Of a stretch of 53,955 bases of DNA, positions 9,287 to 16,294 are shown piece after piece. Origin of the DNA: Candidatus Thermoflexus japonica (lineage in GTDB: Bacteria; Chloroflexota; Anaerolineae; Thermoflexales; Thermoflexaceae). Numbering within the stretch: the first letter of the stretch is position 1; every line of letters begins with the position of its first letter. Under the pieces are notes generated by a model. It was not told the origin of the DNA and made no database searches. It saw only the letters and a program-made list of their open reading frames with translations. The position numbers were made by a program, and so were the translations under genes. The stretch spans positions 1-53,955 of the forward strand of contig BEHY01000011.1 in the NCBI GenBank assembly GCA_002898735.1. The letters run 5' to 3'.

Positions 9287-9994
9287 CTATTTTCGCAATT
9301 CTGCGATTCTTCGATTCGCGAAGACAGATATAACCATTCGATAGAGCAGAAGACCTAACACTGTCCCCCCGGCTATCTCATACATAACTCGAACGCCCAT
9401 CTTCCCCGCGTCAGTGCCGCTCATGAGACCGTGCGCGGTGATCATCAGGAAGATCCCAAAGCTCAGATAATGAATCCGCCGCCACGTCGCATGGCCGATC
9501 CAACGCCGAACATAGAAAGATAGCCCTACCAGGGCGAGCAGATACCATCCCAGCTGCCCCCAACCCACCCAGAACGGTCGGTAGTCCACACTGGCAAAGG
9601 GGAGAAAGAGCCGCAAAGGCGTAAACGAAATATAGCGATCGCCGAGCAGGATCAAAGCATGGAACAGGGAGAACGCCAGGCTCAACAACGCGGCATGCTG
9701 ATGCAGTTCGAAGGCCATCGGCCCCCCGGGCCACAGGCGAGCGATACGGCCCGTGATCATCAATCCCAGAACCATAGAAAGCCAGAGCAGGCCATAGGCC
9801 ACGAGCCCGCTGGCCCGGGACAAATACCAGTAAGCTTTCGGGGCAGGTCCCTGCAGAGATCCTGCCAGGGCAGGCAACCAGTGCGGTAGCACCAGAATGG
9901 CGAGAAAGGCTCCCGCAGCGGCAGATAACAGCAGCCCGATCAGCGTGGAGATGGCCGTTGCAGCCGACAGCTCATCCAGCTCTCGAGGTTCCAT
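9287..9994 (-). CDS. Ferric-reductase-like transmembrane haem protein
   Basis: A 235-residue, almost entirely membrane protein with about six helices. Histidine pairs fit bis-haem b coordination in the ferric reductase-like/MsrQ(YedZ) fold: H98 and H112 on one helix, H175 and H188 on another, 13-14 residues apart. There is no cytosolic FAD/NAD domain, so electrons must come from a partner. It is the last gene of the minus-strand run containing apbE (42-base gap) and the PepSY gene, which suggests transmembrane electron transfer to an extracytoplasmic acceptor. MsrQ is an alternative name, but no MsrP gene is in the window. Confidence 0.78.
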   Translation of the reverse strand: MEPRELDELSAATAISTLIGLLLSAAAGAFLAILVLPHWLPALAGSLQGPAPKAYWYLSRASGLVAYGLLWLSMVLGLMITGRIARLWPGGPMAFELHQHAALLSLAFSLFHALILLGDRYISFTPLRLFLPFASVDYRPFWVGWGQLGWYLLALVGLSFYVRRWIGHATWRRIHYLSFGIFLMITAHGLMSGTDAGKMGVRVMYEIAGGTVLGLLLYRMVISVFANRRIAELRK

Positions 9995-10035
9995 AGCCTA
10001 CGCTCCGTTGAGAAGTCGCGGAGAGGATGCTGGGA

Positions 10036-10977
10036 TTAAGGGGGCTCCATGGCCCACCGGGAACTCCACAGGAGCTCCCCATCATGCCGGACGATCAATC
10101 CGGCCATCCCGGGGTGCCTCTCCAACCAGGCCAGCCCTTCCCGGCTCCCGAGAAGGAAAACAGCCTTCGCGGCGATCTCCGCTTCATAGGCCGTTGGAGC
10201 CACCACGGTGACAGTCAGCACATCGGTCCGGGCCGGCCGGCCCGTGCGGGGATCGATCAGATGATGCTGCTCCTCCCCCCTTCGCCACCATCGGCGGACA
10301 TCCCACCCGGAAGTGGCAACGCCTCCGCAAGAGATCCGCAGAATCCCCAGCAGAGGAGGATCCCTTAGAGGCACCCGCTGATCCGCGCGGGGATCGGCCA
10401 CACCGATGGGCCAGGGCTGCCCGCTGGCCATCGGCCCGCTGACTGCGATATCTCCTCCCGCATCTACAAGAGCCGGCCCATAGGGCCTTAGCCGTCGGAT
10501 CGCCTGATCCGCAGCCCACCCTTTCGCGATCCCCCCCAGATCCAGCCGCACCCCATAGGGCAATCGGACTGTCCTCTGTTCCGGGTCCAGCCGGATCCAC
10601 CGCCAGGCGTCCGGCCAGGTATTCCTCTCCCCCATCGCCTCCTCAACCGCCCTCTCAGGCACCTGCTCGAATGAACGATCATAGCCAGCCGCCTCGAGGG
10701 CGGAGAGAACCGTTGGAACCACCAGACCATCGCTGAGCTGAGCAGCCAGAAGGGCCGCCCGGAGGACCTTCCATAATGTGGCACTCACCCGCACCGAGCG
10801 ACCGGAGCTGCGATTGAGACGGCTGAGCTCGCTATCTTCCCGAAATCGGCTAAGGCAACGCTCCCATGTGGCGAACCAGCGTGGAACTTCCTCCAGGGCT
10901 GCGGCCGCATGGGGGGAATCGGAATCGATCATCGCCTTCATATGAGAGCCCATCGCCCGAAAAGAGATCTGCCACAT
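10036..10977 (-). CDS. apbE: FAD:protein FMN transferase (ApbE family)
   Basis: A 313-residue ApbE homologue. Family motifs are visible: DLGGIAKGWAAD, ALVDAGGD, the GGVATSG segment followed by HHLIDPRTGRP, and VTVVAPTAYEAE. ApbE attaches FMN from FAD covalently to Thr/Ser of target proteins, usually outside the membrane. The start (MWQISF) shows no lipoprotein or Sec signal peptide, unlike many family members, so its compartment is uncertain. The neighbours are a haem membrane protein downstream and an anchored Pro-rich protein and a PepSY protein upstream. No protein in the window shows a clear FMN_bind [ST]GA[ST] acceptor motif. Confidence 0.92.
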   Translation of the reverse strand: MWQISFRAMGSHMKAMIDSDSPHAAAALEEVPRWFATWERCLSRFREDSELSRLNRSSGRSVRVSATLWKVLRAALLAAQLSDGLVVPTVLSALEAAGYDRSFEQVPERAVEEAMGERNTWPDAWRWIRLDPEQRTVRLPYGVRLDLGGIAKGWAADQAIRRLRPYGPALVDAGGDIAVSGPMASGQPWPIGVADPRADQRVPLRDPPLLGILRISCGGVATSGWDVRRWWRRGEEQHHLIDPRTGRPARTDVLTVTVVAPTAYEAEIAAKAVFLLGSREGLAWLERHPGMAGLIVRHDGELLWSSRWAMEPP

Positions 10978-11073
10978 GATCCAGCTCTCGTTCTGTCGAG
11001 CCTCACGCTTTCAAAGAAATAAGGACACCTGGAAAACCTTCACGAGGAAGGTTACTGCTATCACCCAGCATCC

Positions 11074-11475
11074 TCATCGAGAAGATCGCGTCACAGCAGC
11101 GGGTTTGGAGCCGGAAGGGGCAGGCACCTGAATTACCCGCGGAGCAGGTGGCGGGGGTGACTGGATCGATCGCAGCTTAGGGGCTGAGGGAGCGCTTCTC
11201 CGGGTTGCCGGAGCGGAGAAGCTCCCGGCGGCCCTCCGGTCAGGCGCCGGGAGAGGAACCAGCGTGGGCAACGGCATCTGCTGCAAGGCGATCGGAGGAA
11301 CAGAGGGTGGCTCTGAAGCCGCCTCCGCCCTTTCCTCATGGGGGCGCTCCGGAGCGGCGAAGACCATCCACAACCAGAGGATAGCCGCCAGCGCCCCACT
11401 GGTCAGCAATGCCTTCAGGCCTCCAATATGCGGATCCTTTCGGCCGCCTGGTCGGTTTCCCCGAGAGGTTGCCAT
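11074..11475 (-). CDS. Small single-pass, proline-rich envelope protein
   Basis: A protein of 133 residues, not recognised as a known family. It starts at the ATG at 11475, preceded by GGGGAGAGGG. A positively charged N-terminus (1-19) is followed by one hydrophobic helix (~20-40) and then a Pro/Ala/Ser-rich, basic tail with no predicted fold, most likely outside the membrane. It sits between the PepSY and apbE genes in the same orientation with short gaps, so it is probably part of the same operon. It could be a spacer or scaffold tethering partners; this is inference from composition only. Confidence 0.6.
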   Translation of the reverse strand: MATSRGNRPGGRKDPHIGGLKALLTSGALAAILWLWMVFAAPERPHEERAEAASEPPSVPPIALQQMPLPTLVPLPAPDRRAAGSFSAPATRRSAPSAPKLRSIQSPPPPAPRVIQVPAPSGSKPAAVTRSSR

Positions 11476-11519
11476 GTCAAGCCCTCTCCCCAGATGATTT
11501 CTGGGGCTTTGAACAGTGT

Positions 11520-12179
11520 TCAATCATCATCCTCTCGCTCTTCGTGCTCTTCGTGCTTCTTCTCTCGCTCTTTGTGCTCTTCGTGCTTCTTCTCTCGCTC
11601 TTTGTGCTCTTCGTGCTTCTTCCCGGAGCCGCTCTGGCTGCCGGTCTCCCGGGAAGAAAGTTGGGGCTGGATCACCTGGATGACAGGTGAGATCCCGTTA
11701 TAAAGAATCTGCCCGGTGTTCGCGTCGATATAAAGCATGCCTTGATCCAGCACCACCTCATACGCGAGAACCCCCTGGAAGAGCACAAGCTCGGGCTCCT
11801 TCATCAGGGCCGATCCCGGTGCCGCGTTCATGGCGATCCAGATGGCGCGAGCAGGGGATAGAACAACAGAAGGCGCAGAGGATGGTGGATCGACGGCACC
11901 GGGGGAAGAACCCGCCAGCTGTGCGGAAAGCTCCTCAATCTGTCGATAAGCCTGTTCAAGACGGGTATTCGCCTCGGCGATCAGCTGCTGATAAGCCTGC
12001 TCTCGCGCCTGAAGCAGCATCTTCAAAGAAGCGTCCGGAGAAGGGGTCGCCGTCGCCTCCACGACCGGTTGTGCGGCGGTAGGCTCCAGGCGCATTGCCT
12101 GACCCACCACTGCTCCCAGGATCACCAGCGTGAAAGCGCCCAGGGCCCAGGCCAGCCAGTGCGTCCAGAGCTTCTGCAT
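11520..12179 (-). CDS. Membrane-anchored PepSY-domain protein with His/Glu-rich repeat tail
   Basis: A 219-residue protein with an N-terminal membrane helix (~9-27), a predicted coiled coil (~55-85, many E, Q, A, L), a PepSY-like domain (~110-165, with IAMNAAPGSAL then YEVVLD and YIDANTGQILYNG) and a C-terminal tail of three near-identical KKHEEHKERE units ending in three Asp. PepSY domains are extracytoplasmic and often accompany flavin/haem redox proteins. The tail is rich in His and Glu and could bind metal. The SD GGAGGAAG precedes the ATG. The gene sits in the sigma/anti-sigma operon upstream of apbE. Confidence 0.75.
   Translation of the reverse strand: MQKLWTHWLAWALGAFTLVILGAVVGQAMRLEPTAAQPVVEATATPSPDASLKMLLQAREQAYQQLIAEANTRLEQAYRQIEELSAQLAGSSPGAVDPPSSAPSVVLSPARAIWIAMNAAPGSALMKEPELVLFQGVLAYEVVLDQGMLYIDANTGQILYNGISPVIQVIQPQLSSRETGSQSGSGKKHEEHKEREKKHEEHKEREKKHEEHEEREDDD
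11532..11621 (-). repeat. Three tandem 30-bp coding repeats
   Basis: Three head-to-tail 30-base units at 11532-11561, 11562-11591 and 11592-11621 differ by only a base or two. They encode the KKHEEHKERE repeats at the C-terminus of the PepSY protein. The unit is a multiple of three, so copy-number change would lengthen or shorten the tail without a frameshift. Confidence 0.9.
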
Positions 12180-12242
12180 AGATCTTCCTCCGGGTGGTGT
12201 CTGCTACGATTCGGGCTTGCGCAGCCGGGGCAGGATGGGAAT

Positions 12243-13364
12243 TTAATCCTCCCGCTTGATCCGCACAGCGATCAGGGTGCCATCGGGTTGACGCCGTGCC
12301 CGGACCTCCACGCGATCCCCCACGCGGGGATCCCCCCGGATCTCCGTATCCCCGGTCACCTGCACGGCGCGTCCATCGATGATCCATGTGGATCCGGAGA
12401 TCGCCTGGAGGATCCCTTTCCACTCGATGGTTTCCTCCCCTTCTTCCTCTTTGGGCGTTCGGGTCGGCTCCGGCGTCATCTCGGGGCCGGGCACCGGGGT
12501 CGCGGTTGCCGTCGGCACGGGCGTAGCGGTCGGGATTGGCGTTGCCGGCAGCACGGGCGTAGCAGCCGGGATCGGCGTTGCCGGCAGCAACGGGGTGGGC
12601 GTCGGCGGGGGGATCCGCGTCGGAACCGGCGTGGGGGTCTCCGTCCGGGTTTCCGGTGGCGTCCCGGTCGGCTCGAACGTCGGCGCAGGGGTCCCGGAGA
12701 ACACCTGGATGCGCAGGGCGATCAGCTGCCCTTCCGGTCCCAGAAAGGCGGTCACCCGGGCTTTCTGATCCGGGGCTGCGGGCCCCAGGATCTCCGTTCC
12801 GGGGAAGATCTCCACGGGCACGCCCCCGATACGCCAGACCGTCCCCTCGAGGGCTTCGATCCGGCCCTCCCAGGTCACTGTCCCGGAGCCCCATCGCTGG
12901 GCAAGCCTCTGGTATTCCTCCCAGCGGCGGGCCGTCAGAGTTCCCTCCACCAGACGCCGCTCCACCGGGTCCAGCGTCAGGGCCAGCCAGACCTGCTCCT
13001 CCATGCGCTTGATCCCATACAGGGGGTCTCCGGGCAAGCTTCCCTGGGCCAGGACATGGAGGATGCCGACGATCAGAAGCACGGCGGCGATCGCTGCTCC
13101 CGCGGGCGCGTATCGCAACCATGGGAACAGAACCGCGGCCCACGGGCGACGGGAGGAACGCAGGGCCTCCGCACGCTGAAGGAAGGCGGTACGGGAGGCC
13201 AGCTCCGCACGCAGGGATGGGGCGGGAGGGCGCGCGGCTTCCAGGGTCCGGATGACGCGCAGGACCGGAGCCAGGTCCGGATAACGGGCCAGGACCTCCT
13301 CCAGGGGGACCCCGCTCCGGATCTGCTGCAATGCTTCTTCCAGAACGTCTTCACGCTTGGCCAT
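12243..13364 (-). CDS. DUF5667 anti-sigma factor with C-terminal DUF5666 domain
   Basis: A 373-residue membrane protein. Residues 1-85 are cytoplasmic and resemble the N-terminus of DUF5667 anti-sigma proteins (repeated EEVLARYPDLAPVL-type helix). A membrane helix lies at ~88-110, followed directly by the DUF5667 hallmark LPGDPLYGIKR. After an OB-like segment comes a long Pro/Thr-rich linker (~225-305), then a DUF5666 domain (~312-373). Its start overlaps the sigma gene by 14 bases. It is expected to hold the ECF sigma at the membrane until an envelope signal releases it. The external DUF5666 domain matches the repeats of the lipoprotein encoded just upstream, which hints at sensing through that fold (inference). 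Confidence 0.8.
   Translation of the reverse strand: MAKREDVLEEALQQIRSGVPLEEVLARYPDLAPVLRVIRTLEAARPPAPSLRAELASRTAFLQRAEALRSSRRPWAAVLFPWLRYAPAGAAIAAVLLIVGILHVLAQGSLPGDPLYGIKRMEEQVWLALTLDPVERRLVEGTLTARRWEEYQRLAQRWGSGTVTWEGRIEALEGTVWRIGGVPVEIFPGTEILGPAAPDQKARVTAFLGPEGQLIALRIQVFSGTPAPTFEPTGTPPETRTETPTPVPTRIPPPTPTPLLPATPIPAATPVLPATPIPTATPVPTATATPVPGPEMTPEPTRTPKEEEGEETIEWKGILQAISGSTWIIDGRAVQVTGDTEIRGDPRVGDRVEVRARRQPDGTLIAVRIKRED
12517..12588 (-). repeat. Two tandem 36-bp units in the Pro/Thr linker
   Basis: Units at 12517-12552 and 12553-12588 are near identical and encode TPIP/TPVLPAT-type linker segments of the anti-sigma protein. They explain the low-complexity reading in this stretch; it is not a CRISPR array. 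Confidence 0.75.
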
Positions 13365-13926
13365 GGTCGTCCCTGAGATCCCGTAATCGTTTCGCCAGGG
13401 CCGCTAAGGCCCGATGCTGAAGCAATTTCACGGCTCCCACGCTCTTCCCCAGCTCCTGGGCAATACGGGCTAAGGGAAGATCCATCCAGAAGCGCATCAG
13501 GATCACCGCCCGCTGGTCCGGGGTGAGATGGTGAAGGGCTTCGCGCACCCGTTCTCGCAGCACCACATCTTCCCATTCCTCTTCCCTTAAGCTCCCCCAC
13601 TCTTCCTCCAGCGGGACCTCGGGATGCCGGTAACGAGCCCGATGGTGATCCGCCACCACATGATCAGCGGTCCGGAACAGCCAGGCCACCAGATGGCGTT
13701 CCGGTCCGCGTCCCTGGTGGAAAGCTTCCAGGAGGCGGATGAAGACCTCCGCGGTCACATCCTCCGCAACCGCTCGTTCCCCCACCCGGCCGAGCACGTA
13801 GAAATACAGCATCCGGTAATATCGTTCATGTAACTCGGCCAGGGCCTCGGGGTCCAGGGAGCGCGCACGCGCCAGCAGGATCCGTTCGTCTGCCACCGTT
13901 CCAGACCGCTCGAGAAGGGTTTCCAC
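13351..13926 (-). CDS. ECF-family RNA polymerase sigma factor
   Basis: A 191-residue sigma-70 family ECF factor. Region 2 spans ~25-95 (YYRMLYFYVLGRVG, then AEDVTAEVF and WLFRTADHVVADHHR). Region 4 spans ~130-180, with the helix-turn-helix MDLPLARIAQELGKSVGAVK. It probably begins with GTG at 13926, since no ATG precedes region 2. The anti-sigma gene overlaps its 3' end, the usual arrangement for co-production. It likely drives this envelope/redox locus and perhaps its own operon. A close paralogue pair lies at 33.9-35.3 kb. Confidence 0.92.
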   Translation of the reverse strand: METLLERSGTVADERILLARARSLDPEALAELHERYYRMLYFYVLGRVGERAVAEDVTAEVFIRLLEAFHQGRGPERHLVAWLFRTADHVVADHHRARYRHPEVPLEEEWGSLREEEWEDVVLRERVREALHHLTPDQRAVILMRFWMDLPLARIAQELGKSVGAVKLLQHRALAALAKRLRDLRDDHGQA

Positions 13927-13971
13927 CGCCGATCGCCCTCATCGTATCCGCGCTGGCGGAAGGACGCCACC

Positions 13972-14025
13972 GGAAAGCCGGTTCTTTGCCGGGCCAGGCC
14001 CCTTCAGCGCCCGGCCCGGCTTTCC
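13972..14025 (-). terminator. Overlapping hairpins between DUF5666 lipoprotein and sigma genes
   Basis: Two alternative stems share bases. GGAAAGCCGG at 13972-13981 pairs with 14016-14025. GCCGGGCC at 13988-13995 pairs with 14013-14020. On the transcript of the minus strand they lie after the lipoprotein gene and before the sigma gene. There is no clear U-tract, so this may be a partial terminator, attenuator or mRNA-stability element. Confidence 0.5.
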
Positions 14026-14083
14026 CGTCTTCGGGGGGAGGATTCAGATCAAACGCGCCGACAGCGTTCGAGCCGGATGGGCT

Positions 14084-15943
14084 TTAATCGTCGTCCTCGT
14101 GATCCTTGTGGTCCTCTTCCCCGGATTTCCCATCATCGCCTTTCCGGCCTTCCTCCCCCTTCCTCCCATCATCGCCCTTCTTACCGTCCTCTATCTTCCC
14201 ACCGCCGTTCTTATGATCACCCTCCAGATGGATGCGGACCGCCCGGATAGAGCCATCGCCCTGAACGAACCCTTTCACCTCCACAAAGGCACCAGCGGTG
14301 ATCGCCCCATCGATCCGCGTGTTCGCATCCACCCGAACGATCCGGCCGGCGATCCGGTAGCCATCGGGCAGGATCTCCTCTACAGCGCCCTTGAACTCCA
14401 CCTCACCCTTCGCCTCATCCTCGTCCTCCACATGAATCCGGAGCGCCAGGATGGTGCCATCCGGCTGCAGGATCCCCTTCACCTCCACAAAAGTCCCAAC
14501 CGTGATCGGACCATCTATCCGGGTCGTGGTGGTGACGGCTACCGTGCGCCCGCTCACCCGATAGCCGTTCGGGAGGAGCTCCTCGACCGTTCCCTTAAAT
14601 TCCACCTCCGCCTTCTCCCGCTCCGGCCGCTCCACGTGGATGTGAAGGGCCAGCACCGAGCCGTCAGGCTGGAAGACCCCTTTCACTTCCACAAAGGTCC
14701 CTACCGCGATCGGACCATCGACCCGCGTCGTGGTGGTCACAACAACCGTGATCCCGGAAACACGGTAACCATTCGGGAGGATCTCCTCCACCGTCCCTTT
14801 GAATTCCACCTGTATGGATTTGGGGGCCTTCTTCACCCTGATCTCGCGGGCCAGGATACTGCCATCCCCCTGGAGGAAGCCCTTCACCTCCACCCAGTCC
14901 CCCACAGCAACTGGATCCTTCACTTTGGTGAGATCCGTGACCACCACGGTGCGCCCGCTGACCCGGTAACCGTTCGAGAGGATGGCCTCCACCACACCCG
15001 TGAACCTGACCTCCTCCTGCAGGCGAATATGGGTTGCCAGGATCGTCCCATCCGGCTGGGGGATTCCCTCCACTTTCACGAAGGCGCCCACAGTGATGGA
15101 ACCTTCTATGCGCGTGGTGGTCGTCACGACCACGATGTGGCCGGCGATTCGATAGCCATTCGGGAGGATCTCTTCCACCACCCCCTGGAACTCGATCTCC
15201 GGCCGCTCTTCCTCCTCCCGCTGGATCCGGGAGGCCAGGATGGTCCCATCAGGCTGGACGATCCCTTTGACCTTCACAAAAGTCCCTACCGCGATCGGAC
15301 CCTCGATCCGGGTCGTGGTGGTCACAATCACGGTCCGTCCTGCAACCTGGTAGCCATCGGGCAGAATGGCCTCCACCATGCCCTTCAACTCGATCTCCGC
15401 CTCTGGGGCTTCCACCTGGATTTGAAGAGCCAGAACGGAACCATCGGCCAGAAGGATCCCTTTTACCTTTACGAAGGCTCCCACCGCCACCGGGCCCTCG
15501 ATCCGGGTTGTGGCGGTCACGATCACCGTCTGGCCGCTGACCCGATATCCGTCTGGAAGGGCGGCTTCGACCACGCCCCGGAACTCGATGGGGGAGGTTG
15601 GAGTGGGAAGCGGGGAAACGAAGGTCCCCGCCGCCGTCCCGCCCATCGCTACCGCTGACCCGCTGGAAGGTTGAACCCGGATCACCGCGGCGTTCAGGGT
15701 CTCACCGGTCGGGATTCCTTCCACCTCGACCCGAGAACCCACCTGGATCTCCCCGAGGATCTGGGTCTGGCCGGTCCAGCGAACCAGCCGGCCGGAGACC
15801 TGGAGGCCATCGGGGAGGATCGCCTCCACCGTTCCTTCCCAGCGTGTGGTGGTCCCTTCCCCAGACGCTGGAGGGGTCGTGCAGGCCGCCAGCGCGAGCC
15901 CCAGCCACGCTAAGAGGAAGATTCCAAACCAGACCTTCTTCAT
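14084..15943 (-). CDS. Lipoprotein with eight tandem DUF5666 (OB-like) repeats
   Basis: A 619-residue exported protein from the ATG at 15943, which has the strong SD GGAGGTGATC. Signal peptide and lipobox LALAAC place the lipidated Cys at 21. Eight copies of a ~65-residue DUF5666 unit follow (pattern: F-x-G-x-V-E-x-x-L-P-x-G-Y-R-V-x-G, T-x-I-x-G-x-I-x-V-G-x-F-V-x-V-K-G, DGTILAxxI). The final ~40 residues are a charged Lys/Gly/Asp/Glu tail ending in HKDHEDDD. DUF5666 has no established biochemical role. The gene is immediately upstream of the sigma operon, whose anti-sigma protein carries the same domain. Likely a surface fibre or binding protein (inference). Confidence 0.82.
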   Translation of the reverse strand: MKKVWFGIFLLAWLGLALAACTTPPASGEGTTTRWEGTVEAILPDGLQVSGRLVRWTGQTQILGEIQVGSRVEVEGIPTGETLNAAVIRVQPSSGSAVAMGGTAAGTFVSPLPTPTSPIEFRGVVEAALPDGYRVSGQTVIVTATTRIEGPVAVGAFVKVKGILLADGSVLALQIQVEAPEAEIELKGMVEAILPDGYQVAGRTVIVTTTTRIEGPIAVGTFVKVKGIVQPDGTILASRIQREEEERPEIEFQGVVEEILPNGYRIAGHIVVVTTTTRIEGSITVGAFVKVEGIPQPDGTILATHIRLQEEVRFTGVVEAILSNGYRVSGRTVVVTDLTKVKDPVAVGDWVEVKGFLQGDGSILAREIRVKKAPKSIQVEFKGTVEEILPNGYRVSGITVVVTTTTRVDGPIAVGTFVEVKGVFQPDGSVLALHIHVERPEREKAEVEFKGTVEELLPNGYRVSGRTVAVTTTTRIDGPITVGTFVEVKGILQPDGTILALRIHVEDEDEAKGEVEFKGAVEEILPDGYRIAGRIVRVDANTRIDGAITAGAFVEVKGFVQGDGSIRAVRIHLEGDHKNGGGKIEDGKKGDDGRKGEEGRKGDDGKSGEEDHKDHEDDD

Positions 15944-16294
15944 GGGATCACCTCCGCTTATTCGGATTCTGAACCCGGGTTCGCCTATCATGTCGGAAAT
16001 CACCGAGGAAAGGTTACGGGGGCGAGGATCCAGTGTCTCCTCCCCCAACGTTGCCCTGCAGTGCGGGGCAGGAAGGATCCGGGCGGCCCGGATGTAAGCA
16101 GCACTCCTGGAAACATCGCCGGACGACACCCCTGACTTTCTTCCCATTGCTCGGAAAGATTCGTTCGAAAAAAATCAATTTATGGGGCTCGGGAGTTGGG
16201 CTGGGGACCTTGAGCCCCCGGCCCAGATCCCAGGCGGTGTTGTTCCCTCTCCCGCAGCCTTTCAGGAAATAAGGGGGAAGGGAGAACCTTATCC
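15944..16294. other. Divergent promoter region, no gene seen
   Basis: 351 bases between the DUF5666 lipoprotein (-) and the LCP gene (+). A perfect 12-base palindrome GAACCCGGGTTC lies at 15971-15982, just upstream of the lipoprotein's Shine-Dalgarno. An AT-rich run at 16167-16184 could be part of the LCP promoter. No confident -35/-10 pair was found for either gene. Confidence 0.4.

Noticed and set aside
12500..12620. Short tandem repeats resembling an array
   Set aside because: Units are contiguous without spacers and encode a Pro/Thr linker, so not CRISPR.
12069..13376. 435-codon plus-strand frame over the anti-sigma gene
   Set aside because: Antisense to a DUF5667/DUF5666 protein; low-complexity translation.
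15992..16017. ECF-like promoter (GTAAC, 16 bases, CCGAC) before the DUF5666 lipoprotein
   Set aside because: The -35 resembles the one before the second sigma gene, but the -10 does not match well; too weak to list.
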